Of a DNA stretch of 64,000 nucleotides, positions 37,270-46,003 are shown piece by piece (position 1 is the stretch's first letter; every line of letters starts with the position of its first letter). The stretch comes from Anaerospora hongkongensis (GTDB lineage Bacteria > Bacillota > Negativicutes > Sporomusales > DSM-15969). The stretch lies in the NCBI RefSeq assembly GCF_004339805.1, contig NZ_SLUI01000002.1, forward strand, positions 62,001-126,000, in the 5' to 3' direction. The notes beneath the pieces were generated by a model, which had not been told where the DNA came from, made no database searches, and saw nothing but the letters and a program-made list of their open reading frames with translations. The position numbers were made by a program, and so were the translations under genes.

Positions 37270-38304
37270 TCAAACGAAATATTCTGTTTTAGCTTCAGGG
37301 AAAAACTCAGCTGCCATGGCGGTCATAGCGGTCTTCATTTCCAGCATTACATCCTTATTATAAACGTACTTGCCGTAGCCGAACTGACCGTACTTGAACT
37401 TGCGATGCTCTTCGTCCATCGGCAGGGCAGTAGCAGGAAAAATTTCCATTATTTGATTCTTCGCCCGGTTCGTATAGCGGTGAGTGATAAATTCAAACGC
37501 CAAATCCTGCCGGACATGCCCGGGAAGCTGTTTATCAAGGGCGGCAAACAACTGGCGGTAATCCGCCTGCCATTCAGGATAATAAAAGATTGGAGCAATA
37601 ATAAAACCCACCGGATAGCCCGCACGGGCAACTTTGCCTGCAGCCTCTACCCGTTCTTCCATGCCGGGTGTGGCATGTTCAAAACGGGTAATAATGTTGG
37701 CGGCATTCAGACTGAAACGAAAGCGGGTATGTCCATTGTGTTTTGCATCCAGCAGCGAATCCACATGAGAATGTTTGGTCACAAAACGAAAGCGGCCAAA
37801 TTCCTGCTTACCGAAAAACTCAATTGCCTGTTTCAGCACCCCCGTAATGTATTCGGCAGGAATAGGATCCGAAGTAGCCGCCCCTTCAAAAAAAGTTATT
37901 TCCGGCTTCCGTTCCTCGATATATTTTTGTGCCTGATCCAGCACTTCCTCGATATTCACATATACGCGCATATACGGCTTGCGTCCCAGGGTAGTGGAAA
38001 GATAGCAATATTCACACATGCTGGGACAACTGGTATTTAAGGGCAGCTGGTAATGAGCCGACGGTTTGCAGCTCGCAAAATCAGTTGTCTTGCGCACACC
38101 TACCACCAGCGTCCGTTTGGCTTCCCGGAAGGCCTCCCCGGTTGTTTTCCCCGGTATGCCGGTAACTCTGTTATGAGAGCTGGTCATTGCAATTTCCACC
38201 CCCATGGCGGTAAGGCGGTCGTAAATCTCCTTGCCCAGCGGATAATGTAAGGCTTGAGGCTCAAAAAAAGCCCGTTTGGGTACAAAGGGGAGCATGACTG
38301 TCAT
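37270..38304 (-). CDS. splB: spore photoproduct lyase
   Basis: A 344-residue radical-SAM DNA repair enzyme that reverses the thymine dimer specific to UV-treated spores. The cluster motif CxxxCxxC is in PSMCEYCYLST (preceded by NTSC), and the N-terminus PFVPKRAFFEPQALHYPLG and FITHRYTNRAKNQI are SPL-specific. ATG 38304 or ATG 38295 could be the start; AGGA and AAAGGA sites fit either. It follows the DUF1858 gene by 46 nt. Confidence 0.96.
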   Translation of the reverse strand: MTVMLPFVPKRAFFEPQALHYPLGKEIYDRLTAMGVEIAMTSSHNRVTGIPGKTTGEAFREAKRTLVVGVRKTTDFASCKPSAHYQLPLNTSCPSMCEYCYLSTTLGRKPYMRVYVNIEEVLDQAQKYIEERKPEITFFEGAATSDPIPAEYITGVLKQAIEFFGKQEFGRFRFVTKHSHVDSLLDAKHNGHTRFRFSLNAANIITRFEHATPGMEERVEAAGKVARAGYPVGFIIAPIFYYPEWQADYRQLFAALDKQLPGHVRQDLAFEFITHRYTNRAKNQIMEIFPATALPMDEEHRKFKYGQFGYGKYVYNKDVMLEMKTAMTAMAAEFFPEAKTEYFV

Positions 38305-38350
38305 TCCTTTCGTCCTGCTTTATCCTTTATTCTTCCCAACGGGCTGATTT

Positions 38351-38545
38351 TTACAGCACTTTATTTAAATCTTCCAGCAGTTCTGCTACATCAATGCCAT
38401 GTATGCCGGCCGCTTTTTCCACACTTTCCCCACTAGCTGACGGACACCCGAGGCAGCCCATTCCGTGGGAGCGGAAAATGGCAATGCTGGCAGGGTATTG
38501 ACGGACAATATCCCCGATAATGCTGTCTTTTGTGATTTTGTTCAT
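38351..38545 (-). CDS. DUF1858 redox-disulfide domain protein
   Basis: A 64-residue protein made of one DUF1858 domain, also called the hybrid-cluster-protein-associated redox disulfide domain: ITKDSIIGDIVRQYPASIAIF, then MGCLGCPSASGESVEKAAGIHG with the conserved CxxC. Probably a small redox or metal-binding protein. AAGGAG lies 9 nt before ATG. Probably co-transcribed with splB, under a candidate Crp/Fnr-type site. Confidence 0.87.
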   Translation of the reverse strand: MNKITKDSIIGDIVRQYPASIAIFRSHGMGCLGCPSASGESVEKAAGIHGIDVAELLEDLNKVL

Positions 38546-38607
38546 CTGATATTCACTCCTTATTATTTAGCTCCGGCGACCGGATTTAACTTGTTAATTA
38601 TGTTTTT

Positions 38608-38650
38608 ATTGTACCGTTTGCCGGGCAGAAATACTGTGACTTTTATCACG
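38608..38650 (-). promoter_or_regulatory. candidate Crp/Fnr-activated promoter of DUF1858-splB
   Basis: On the minus strand a TACAAT -10 (38608-38613) lacks a good -35, but TGTGA-N6-TCACG (38635-38650) is centred 41.5 bp before the predicted start point (about 38601), the class II activator position. The site matches 9 of 10 conserved Crp/Fnr-type bases. Confidence 0.6.
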
Positions 38651-38756
38651 TCCTAGTATTTTTTATTACAGTATTACCAGGAATTAACGAGTGTATTACC
38701 CGTCCGCTGACGACATGATAAGAGTACATTACTATAAAAAGCGAGGTGCAGCGGTT

Positions 38757-39467
38757 TTGCGTTTCATTCTGACTTTCCTGCTTCTTGCCTTGATTTTTAT
38801 CCAGCCTGTCCAGGCTGCTCCCCAAATTATGGTCAATATACCGGAATATCGCCTCACGCTCGTAGAAGACGACAGGGTCATAAAAACCTACATAGTAGCA
38901 GTAGGTACCCACTACGAACAAACTCCCACCGGTACATACCTCCTATTAGCAAAAGAAATGTTTCCCATCTGGGTTCCCGGTTCTAAGTTTGAAGACAAAA
39001 CACCCATTCCGTTTGGCCCCGAAAACCCGTTAGGAACAAGATGGATGGAATTTGCTCCGGCTTATGGCATTCACGGAACAAATAAAGGCTGGGATATTAA
39101 CTATCCCGTGTCAGGCGGCTGCATCCGGATGTATAATCAGGATATTGAGGAGCTGTACGAGCATGTCGAAGTTGGTACTCCGGTTATCATTCAATACGAA
39201 ACGATGGTATTGGAAGAAAAGCCGGATGGACTTTATCTGAAAGTATGGCCGGACATTTATCATCGCCAGTTGAATACTGCCGAGCATTTCGCCAGTTTAT
39301 ATGCAAAATATGAACAAAAGTACCCCCAGGCTCCTGCTCCGCAATTTCTGAAAGATGGTAGTAAACCGGAAAAAGCTATGACGGAAAAAATTGCTTCACC
39401 GATAGCAGCAGCGGTGCAGCCAGTGCCGACGCTGCTGCCCCCTAAACCAGAATTTCATCGTCAATAA
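38757..39467 (+). CDS. exported L,D-transpeptidase (YkuD domain)
   Basis: A 236-residue protein with a signal peptide (RFILTFLLLALIFIQPVQA, cut before APQ) and a YkuD domain: IPEYRLTLVEDDRVIKTYIVAVG, YGIHGTN, and the catalytic VSGGCIRMYNQDIEEL with the nucleophile Cys. It makes 3-3 crosslinks or anchors proteins on peptidoglycan. The C-terminus is a Pro-rich tail. TTG 38757 is preferred since GAGGTG stands 8 nt upstream and it begins right at the signal peptide; the frame is open 66 nt further up. Confidence 0.88.
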   Translation: MRFILTFLLLALIFIQPVQAAPQIMVNIPEYRLTLVEDDRVIKTYIVAVGTHYEQTPTGTYLLLAKEMFPIWVPGSKFEDKTPIPFGPENPLGTRWMEFAPAYGIHGTNKGWDINYPVSGGCIRMYNQDIEELYEHVEVGTPVIIQYETMVLEEKPDGLYLKVWPDIYHRQLNTAEHFASLYAKYEQKYPQAPAPQFLKDGSKPEKAMTEKIASPIAAAVQPVPTLLPPKPEFHRQ

Positions 39468-39475
39468 TCCTCAGT

Positions 39476-39519
39476 AAAAAAGCTCCTGGCCTGACAAACT
39501 GTTCAGGCCAGGAGCTTTT
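39476..39519. terminator. bidirectional terminator between the L,D-transpeptidase and moeA
   Basis: Perfect 14-bp stem (AGCTCCTGGCCTGA with its complement) flanked by A and T runs. Confidence 0.92.
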
Positions 39520-40731
39520 CTATTCTACCAGCAGCATCGTTTCCAGCCACGTTCCTGCAGCCAGCGGCGGGCTGTCTTCAGGCACGATTAGCAGCGCATT
39601 CGCCCCTATTGCCGATTTCAGCATACCATGTCCCTGCAGTTTAAGAGGTTCCACCAACAAGCCCTCCGTCCCCTGCCAGCAGCGGGACCAAACGAAGCGT
39701 CTCGCGCCGCCGCATTTGACAAACGGTATCGTGAGCTGCGCTTTGACAACTGGCCGCCACCAATTTGTCCGCCCGGCCATCTTCAACAGCGCCGGTCTAA
39801 CCACTTGTTCAAACGCAACACTGGCTGCCGCCGGATTGCCGGACAAACCGATATACAGCTTTCCGTCTTTTACTCCGGCCAGCACAGGCATCCCAGGCTT
39901 CATGCTAATCCGCTCAAATAGGACTGTAATGCCCAGCTTTGCAAATATGTCACCAATCAAATCATAATCACCTATCGATGCACCACCGGTTGTAATACAT
40001 ACATCAAAATCCTGCGCACCGGTTATCATACCGCTGATTTCATCAATATCGTCTCTGGCGGTACCCAGCAGCAGAGGCTGCGCGCCTGCTTCCCTCACCA
40101 TAGCACTCAGCATGTAACTGTTGGAGTTGCGAATCTTGCCGGGAGAAAGTTTCTCGTAAACTTCTACTAATTCACTGCCGGTAGCGAGCAGCGCCACCCG
40201 CGGCCGCCGGTAAACTAAAGGCCGGTCTATGCCAAGCACCGCCAGCATCCCCATAACTCCCATATTGATAACGCTTCCGGGAATGATTACTTTTTCCCCT
40301 GCGGCAATCTCCTCTCCCTGACGGCAAATATTGCCGTCCAGTCCCTGACCGTTCAAAACCTGAACTTGCTTATCTATCACAATCGTATCCTCAATCCGCA
40401 CCACTCCGGTAGCACCAGCCGGTATAGGAGCACCGGTCATAATCCGGCAGGCGGTACCTGGCTGAACCGCTTTCTGTGAGACTTCTCCCGCCGCAACGGA
40501 ATCGATCTCTGTTAATACTACCGGCCGCTCCGGCACAGCCCGTGCCGCCTCATCCGCCACCAGAGCATATCCATCCAGCGGCGAGCGGTCAAATGGCGGG
40601 AAATCACTTGCGGCAGCTACTTCCTGGGCAATGACCCGCCGCCAGCTCATTTCCAGGCTGACCGCTTCCACTTGCAGCACAGGCGCCTGATCAAGCAGCG
40701 CCTGCTGAGCGGTTTCTAATTTTACTGCCAC
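39520..40731 (-). CDS. moeA: molybdopterin molybdenumtransferase
   Basis: MoeA inserts molybdate into adenylylated molybdopterin. The 403-residue protein has FPPFDRSPLDGYAL, ACRIMTGAPIPAGATGVVRIED, VALLATGSELVE, KIRNSNSYML, TTGGASIGDYD and LSGNPAAASVAFE, all MoeA signatures. No other molybdenum cofactor genes are nearby. It begins 20 nt after the sigma-54 regulator on the same strand, with GGAGTG as ribosome site. Confidence 0.95.
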   Translation of the reverse strand: MAVKLETAQQALLDQAPVLQVEAVSLEMSWRRVIAQEVAAASDFPPFDRSPLDGYALVADEAARAVPERPVVLTEIDSVAAGEVSQKAVQPGTACRIMTGAPIPAGATGVVRIEDTIVIDKQVQVLNGQGLDGNICRQGEEIAAGEKVIIPGSVINMGVMGMLAVLGIDRPLVYRRPRVALLATGSELVEVYEKLSPGKIRNSNSYMLSAMVREAGAQPLLLGTARDDIDEISGMITGAQDFDVCITTGGASIGDYDLIGDIFAKLGITVLFERISMKPGMPVLAGVKDGKLYIGLSGNPAAASVAFEQVVRPALLKMAGRTNWWRPVVKAQLTIPFVKCGGARRFVWSRCWQGTEGLLVEPLKLQGHGMLKSAIGANALLIVPEDSPPLAAGTWLETMLLVE

Positions 40732-40751
40732 ATTGCAGCACTCCTTTTTGC

Positions 40752-42842
40752 TTACTCATTATCCATAATGTTATACTTCTTTAACCGCTTGTAAAAGCCG
40801 GAACGGTGCAGCCCTAACAGTTGAGCGGCTTTACTCTTATTACCTTCCATGGCCTCGAGGGCCTTACAGATCGCCTGTCTTTCCGCATTTTCCAAAACAC
40901 TGTAAATATCGGCGGCTGTTTCTTCCGCTACTTTATATGATTTCTTAATTGTAGGCGGCAGATGCTCAAGCATAATAAACTCTTCGTCATCCATTAAATT
41001 GACTGACCGCTCCAGTACATTCTCCAATTCCCGCACATTACCGGGCCAGCTGTACTCTGTAAACAATTTCATGACAGCCGGCGATATTCCTTTAATTGAC
41101 GTATTAATTGTATTACTGATTTTTTGCAGCAGCACATTGCATAACAGGGGTATATCTTCATAGCGTTCTCTAAGCGGCGGCAGACTGAGGGAAATGATAT
41201 TTAGACGGTAGTACAAGTCAGGCCGGAATTTCCCCTGCTTTACCAACTGCTCCAATTCTTTGTTGGTGGCTGTAATGACGCGTACATCTACCGTGCTGGT
41301 GTTAGTACCGCCCAGTCTTTCCACCTCTTTTTCCTGCAGCACGCGCAGCAGCTTGACCTGCATCGACATGGTCATGTCGCCAATCTCATCAAGAAAAATA
41401 GTTCCGCCATTCGCCAGTTCAAATTTCCCCGGCTTGCCTCCCCGGCGGGCACCGGTAAAAGCGCCATCCTCATAGCCGAACAGTTCTGACTCTAATAACG
41501 GCTCCGGAATAGCGGCACAGTTCACCTTAATAAACGGTCCGTTGCGCCGCGGGCTGCCCTGATGGATCGCATGAGCAAACAGCTCTTTTCCTGTGCCGCT
41601 CTCGCCCAGCAGCAGCACCGTCGAATGGCCCTTGGCTGCTTTTGCCGCAATTGTTTTCAGCCACTCCATCTTTTCACTGCGGCTGATAATACTTTCAATT
41701 GTATATTTGCCACCGTAAGTTTTATGCAGCTCTTCCTTATAATACTCCAGTTCCGATTGCAATTTATTCAGCTTATTGGCCATCGTCCGTAAGTCTTTTA
41801 CATCCTTAAACAGTACTTTGCCTACTGCCCCCGTAATCTCGCCGTCCTTAATGATTGGAATCCGGGTAACAACTACATTATTATCACCGATCCGCTGCAC
41901 ATCCCCAATTTCCGCCTTGCGATTCTGGACAACAAGGTGCATCCGGGTATTAGGGATAATATCGGTAGCCGGGTGCCCGATAGCGGTAGTGGCATCAATC
42001 CCCAGAAAATCACCATATGCCTGGTTCAGCATCGTAATGATTCCATTTTTGTCTACGACGACGATGCCTTCAAACAGACTTTCAACAACGGATTCCAAGA
42101 TGCTTTTTAAATCTTTGACACTTTCCAGTTCGGCAGCTACCGACTGCAGCTCCGTGATATCCTGAAAGACATTAACCGCTCCCAGGATCTTATTCCCCTT
42201 GCGGATAGGAGAAAGGTTTGTCAGTACTTTACAGGAACCCACTACATGCTGTTGATTGGTTATGCCGCTGCCCATTTTCAGCACTTGCCGCAATCCAGAA
42301 CCGGGAATTACGTCGTCAATACACCTGCCTACCGAATGAGCGGCCTTTATCCCGGTAATGTGCTCGGCAGCATGATTAAACAAGGTAATAATCCCCTCTG
42401 CATTAATGGCAATAACGCCATTGCAGGTCGAATTGATAACCGCCAGAATTTCTTCAGCTAAAAACGTCGCGTCCTCGGAAAGAAACCGCATAAAATCAGC
42501 CTGACTGACTATCCCGACAGGAAAATTATTGTCATCTACCACGGGAATAAGCTCACGCTGGTAAAAGCCGTCCTTTTGCTGCACTTTTTTTACATCATCA
42601 AATACATGCAGAAAAAATACGTCTTTTTCCATTACATCTTTTACTTGTCTTTGAAAAAAATCTGGCTCGGTAATTGCATTGACAATATGAGTCTTGGTAA
42701 GCATTCCAACCAAGCTGCCCATCTGATTGATGACAGGAAATCCGTCTACATTCAACCTTTTAAACGCATCCGCAGCTTCAGCTAGGGTCATTTCGGCCGA
42801 TACCGGTGCCGCCTTGCGGTTGATGATATTATTTATGTACAT
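40752..42842 (-). CDS. sigma-54-dependent regulator with CBS and PAS sensor domains
   Basis: A 696-residue activator. Order: two CBS repeats (residues ~1-115; [18 protein letters not shown] and [19 protein letters not shown]), PAS 1 (~130-245), PAS 2 (~255-365; [23 protein letters not shown]), a short coiled coil, AAA+ (~395-630; Walker [23 protein letters not shown]) and a Fis-type HTH ([22 protein letters not shown] is slightly divided). ATG 42842 has GAGGTG 4 nt upstream. CBS and PAS suggest sensing of nucleotide or cofactor state. It is divergent from the GntP-type gene, whose promoter is sigma-54 type, so it is almost certainly that gene's activator. Confidence 0.93.
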   Translation of the reverse strand: MYINNIINRKAAPVSAEMTLAEAADAFKRLNVDGFPVINQMGSLVGMLTKTHIVNAITEPDFFQRQVKDVMEKDVFFLHVFDDVKKVQQKDGFYQRELIPVVDDNNFPVGIVSQADFMRFLSEDATFLAEEILAVINSTCNGVIAINAEGIITLFNHAAEHITGIKAAHSVGRCIDDVIPGSGLRQVLKMGSGITNQQHVVGSCKVLTNLSPIRKGNKILGAVNVFQDITELQSVAAELESVKDLKSILESVVESLFEGIVVVDKNGIITMLNQAYGDFLGIDATTAIGHPATDIIPNTRMHLVVQNRKAEIGDVQRIGDNNVVVTRIPIIKDGEITGAVGKVLFKDVKDLRTMANKLNKLQSELEYYKEELHKTYGGKYTIESIISRSEKMEWLKTIAAKAAKGHSTVLLLGESGTGKELFAHAIHQGSPRRNGPFIKVNCAAIPEPLLESELFGYEDGAFTGARRGGKPGKFELANGGTIFLDEIGDMTMSMQVKLLRVLQEKEVERLGGTNTSTVDVRVITATNKELEQLVKQGKFRPDLYYRLNIISLSLPPLRERYEDIPLLCNVLLQKISNTINTSIKGISPAVMKLFTEYSWPGNVRELENVLERSVNLMDDEEFIMLEHLPPTIKKSYKVAEETAADIYSVLENAERQAICKALEAMEGNKSKAAQLLGLHRSGFYKRLKKYNIMDNE

Positions 42843-42956
42843 ATTGCACCTCAACACTGTAATAACTTGTGTACAAACTACTTCAACAATAGCTTCCATA
42901 AATCCTTTTCCTGATTTTTTCTTTCGCGAAAAACCGCTAAAAACAGACAGCACATT

Positions 42957-42995
42957 TGTACGCATTTGCACACAGCCAATCCTCAAATGCGTACA
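42957..42995. promoter_or_regulatory. 12-bp inverted repeat, likely activator site
   Basis: TGTACGCATTTG (42957-42968) and its exact complement CAAATGCGTACA (42984-42995), 27 bp centre to centre, about 115 bp upstream of the sigma-54 promoter of the GntP-type gene. Expected position and form of an enhancer site for the divergent sigma-54 regulator. Confidence 0.75.
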
Positions 42996-43091
42996 CTTTT
43001 GTCACAAATCAACCTATTTTGCTTTTATCACGAGGAAACAAAACTGCCTGCGCAGCAAGGATTTGTCTGTATTTTTCATTAAAATTCAGAC

Positions 43092-43108
43092 TTGGCACGG
43101 AAATTGCG
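43092..43108 (+). promoter_or_regulatory. sigma-54 promoter of the GntP-type permease gene
   Basis: TTGGCACGGAAATTGCG contains the -24 GG and -12 GC elements with the required 10-bp gap and matches the consensus TGGCACG-N4-TTGC nearly fully. It is 91 nt before the ATG. Confidence 0.92.
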
Positions 43109-43198
43109 AATAAACAAAGTGTCAGATTAATGAAAGGGGATGAAGTCACACTTTAAAACAACTGCACTGCACATTAACTATTAACATCAGGAGGTTAC

Positions 43199-44602
43199 AT
43201 GATTATGGAAGTTATCGGCATTATTCTTAGTTTGTTTTTGCTTATGTTTTTTGCCTACCGGGGCTATTCGGTTATCCTCTTCGCGCCAATCTTTGCGCTC
43301 TTGGCAGCCTCACTCTCCGGCTTGTCCGTTATGCCTGCTTATACGGAATTGTTTATGGCCAAAGGTGTAACGTATATAAAATCCTTTTTCCCTGTATTCT
43401 TATTAGGAGCCGTATTTGGCAAAGTCATGGAAGAAACCGGTCTTGCCAAAGGCATTGCCCAATACATTATTAAAAGCCTTGGCCAAGAGCGCGCCATCCT
43501 CGCTGTCGTACTGGCCGGAGCAGTATTAACCTATGGCGGAGTAAGCCTCTTCGTCGTTGTTTTTGCTGTTTATCCCTTCGCTTCCGCTCTTTTCCGGGAA
43601 GCCAACATTCCGAAACGTCTGCTCCCTGGCACAATCGCTTTAGGTGCATTCACTGCCACGATGGACTGTCTGCCCGGAACTCCGCAGATTCAAAACTTAA
43701 TTCCTACTAACTTTTTCGGTACTAATATTTATGCAGCACCAACTCTTGGAATAATCAGCGGCTTTGCTATCTTCTCACTTGGCATTATGTGGCTCGAACG
43801 GCGCCGCAAAGCAGCAAAAGAGGCTGGCGAAGGCTACGGTAACCATACCCTGAACGAGCCAGAAATTCGTCACGATGTCGATCTTCCATCCTGGCAGATT
43901 GCCATCTTACCTCTGCTGACTGTGTTAGTTGTCAACTTTGCCATGATTCGCTTCTTTAATTGGGACCCCAATCTCCTTGCTCCTTTTGTAGCTATGAAAT
44001 TACCACTCATCGCAGCTTCAATTAAAAACGTAATTAGTATCTGGGCTTTAATTATCGCCCTGCTGTGCGGCATTATCCTGGCAGTAGCTCTTGGCTTTAA
44101 GCGCTTACCGGCAGGTGGTCTTGCAAAGACACTAAATGCAGGTGCCCTCGGTTCCCTGCTGGCCATTATGAACACTGCTTCAGAAGTCGGCTATGGCAAC
44201 GTAATCGCTTCCCTTCCTGGTTTTAAAGCAATTTCCGCCGCCCTTATGGGTATTAAAGTGGGCGGATCACCACTTGTCTCTGAAGCAATTACCGTTAATG
44301 TTCTTGCTGGTATTACCGGCTCGGCCTCTGGCGGCATGTCGATCGCGTTAGATCTGATGGCCAAAGACTGGCTGGCCTGGGCTAATGCCATCGGTATGTC
44401 TCCCGATATTCTCCATCGCGTTGCCTCTATGGCATCAGGCGGTATGGATACCCTGCCGCATAACGGCGCCGTAATTACACTGCTGGCAGTTTGTGGTCTC
44501 ACTCACCGCGATTCGTACGGAGATATTTTTGTAATGACTATTATTAAAACAGCAATGGTATTTGTAGCAATTACAATTCACAGCCTCACCGGCTTGCTGT
44601 AA
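43199..44602 (+). CDS. GntP-family permease
   Basis: A 467-residue carrier with about 12 membrane segments of the GntP (gluconate:H+ symporter) family, which also includes carriers for hydroxy- and keto-acids such as 3-hydroxybutyrate. Typical stretches are LTYGGVSLFVVVFAVYPFA, CLPGTPQIQNLIP, and GGMDTLPHNGAVITLLAVCG. AGGAGG precedes ATG 43199 (a second ATG at 43205 is also usable). It stands alone with a sigma-54 promoter and terminator. Substrate is unknown; an organic acid is likely. Confidence 0.88.
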   Translation: MIMEVIGIILSLFLLMFFAYRGYSVILFAPIFALLAASLSGLSVMPAYTELFMAKGVTYIKSFFPVFLLGAVFGKVMEETGLAKGIAQYIIKSLGQERAILAVVLAGAVLTYGGVSLFVVVFAVYPFASALFREANIPKRLLPGTIALGAFTATMDCLPGTPQIQNLIPTNFFGTNIYAAPTLGIISGFAIFSLGIMWLERRRKAAKEAGEGYGNHTLNEPEIRHDVDLPSWQIAILPLLTVLVVNFAMIRFFNWDPNLLAPFVAMKLPLIAASIKNVISIWALIIALLCGIILAVALGFKRLPAGGLAKTLNAGALGSLLAIMNTASEVGYGNVIASLPGFKAISAALMGIKVGGSPLVSEAITVNVLAGITGSASGGMSIALDLMAKDWLAWANAIGMSPDILHRVASMASGGMDTLPHNGAVITLLAVCGLTHRDSYGDIFVMTIIKTAMVFVAITIHSLTGLL

Positions 44603-44612
44603 GTTATATAGT

Positions 44613-44646
44613 AAAAGGAAGGACCCAGCGCTGGGTCCTTCCTTTT
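44613..44646 (+). terminator. intrinsic terminator of the GntP-type gene
   Basis: Perfect inverted repeat (AAAAGGAAGGACCCAGC and its complement), ending in TTTTATAT. Confidence 0.88.
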
Positions 44647-44721
44647 ATATTTGGATGCTGATGCCTGCCTTGTGGCATAATAAGCCCGACTGACTAAACG
44701 AAATTGCCGGGGAGGCAGCCT

Positions 44722-45279
44722 ATGTTACTTGCTGTGACGGGTACTGCAGTTGAAGTAGAGCTGCAGAAAATGCTGACTACTGCCCACGTTGCTAAATGGA
44801 TGCAGGATATTGTTCATATGAATTGGTGGATTCTCTGCGGTCTGTCTGTTCTCTCCGCCGTCCTGTGGTGGAAATTGCTTAATAAGGCTAGACTACCGGA
44901 GGTTTTGCTCTATACAGTACTAACGCTGATTATCATGATGGGACTGGATGAATGCGGCGATGAACTGACTCTCTGGGTTTATCCAGTCTATTTATTTCCG
45001 GTCTTTCCGGTAATTTCAGCCAGCAATTTACTATTTGTAACTTTATCTCTCTCCCTTACCTACCAGTACTTTCCCACCTGGAAAAGCTTTGGTATTGCCC
45101 TTATTGGCGTGGCAGGCTTTCTGGCTTTTATTCTGGAGCCTGTTTTTGCCGAAATCGATTTATACCGATTATTGAACTGGAGTTACGGCTATAACTTCCT
45201 TCTCTATATCGTGGTAGCGCTCCTTGTCAGAGGAATCGTTCTTTTCTTATTCTCGGTTGCCGAGAGGCATTCCAAATAA
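44722..45279 (+). CDS. unknown membrane protein, paralogue 1 (CBO0543-like)
   Basis: A 185-residue protein with five hydrophobic segments. It shares with the next gene the pattern W-K-L-x-x-K-x-R-L-P-E, LDECGDELTLWVYP, TYQYFPTWKSF and FILEPVFAEIDLYRLLNW. This resembles small membrane proteins of spore-forming Firmicutes annotated as the CBO0543 family (name from memory). Function unknown. GGGGAGG precedes ATG 44722. Two-gene operon with its paralogue, 14 nt apart. Confidence 0.7.
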   Translation: MLLAVTGTAVEVELQKMLTTAHVAKWMQDIVHMNWWILCGLSVLSAVLWWKLLNKARLPEVLLYTVLTLIIMMGLDECGDELTLWVYPVYLFPVFPVISASNLLFVTLSLSLTYQYFPTWKSFGIALIGVAGFLAFILEPVFAEIDLYRLLNWSYGYNFLLYIVVALLVRGIVLFLFSVAERHSK

Positions 45280-45293
45280 GGAGGTCAGTAACT

Positions 45294-45872
45294 TTGTCCG
45301 ACTCAGGTGTTTCAACTACTATCGAATTGCAGAAACTGCTGACGCAGCTGCGAATCAGCGAGTGGCTGGAAAGTGACCTTTTTCATTTTCGCTGGTTTTT
45401 TTTAATCGGCGTCTTTGTTTTCGCTACGCTTGTCTGGTGCAAATTAGTTGATAAATCGCGCCTGCCGGAAATTACCCTCCACGCCGCTATCACGGCCGCA
45501 ATAACCCTCATTTTAGATGAAATAGGTGAAGAACTGACCCTTTGGGAGTATCCTGCAGATATTATAGCCATCTTCCCGCCTTTATCAGCCGTAGACCTGG
45601 CGAGCCTGCCAATGATTTATTCAATTATTTACCAAAACTGCACTACCTGGAAAAGCTTTTGGAAAGCCACTGTGATTATGGCGGTCATATTCTGCTTTAT
45701 CCTCGAACCGCTATTGGTGTGGAGCGGTTTTTATCAACTGCTTAAATGGCGGTATTATTATGGGTTTCCGATCTACATTTTCATGGCAGTCAGCATTAAG
45801 TGGCTAGTGATGAAAATATATGCTGCTGCAGAAAAAAGCAAACAGTCTACGGGGCTGGAAGAAAAAGAATAG
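45294..45872 (+). CDS. unknown membrane protein, paralogue 2 (CBO0543-like)
   Basis: 192 residues, five hydrophobic segments, clearly homologous to the gene before it: KLVDKSRLPEITLHA, LDEIGEELTLWEYP, YQNCTTWKSFW and FILEPLLVWSGFYQLLKW line up position by position. TTG start at 45294 with AAGGAGG 9 nt upstream. The pair likely arose by tandem duplication. The acidic pair in the second/third helix (D-E-x-G-E/D-E-L) is the most conserved feature and may be functional. No function is assigned. Confidence 0.7.
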   Translation: MSDSGVSTTIELQKLLTQLRISEWLESDLFHFRWFFLIGVFVFATLVWCKLVDKSRLPEITLHAAITAAITLILDEIGEELTLWEYPADIIAIFPPLSAVDLASLPMIYSIIYQNCTTWKSFWKATVIMAVIFCFILEPLLVWSGFYQLLKWRYYYGFPIYIFMAVSIKWLVMKIYAAAEKSKQSTGLEEKE

Positions 45873-46003
45873 CGTAAATTGCAACTGATCACTGCTTTGC
45901 TACCTGTCTGCAAAAAAGAAGAGGAATAAACGCGATTAGCTGGAAATATTCCTTTACCAGCGTCCCCCGCAAAATATACTTTAGCAATATCACAGAGGTA
46001 CCC

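Noticed and set aside
45930..46003. Upstream extension of the E2-like gene as its true N-terminus
   Set aside because: The frame is open but has no ATG, GTG or TTG; ATG 46004 has an acceptable ribosome site. Kept only as a remark.
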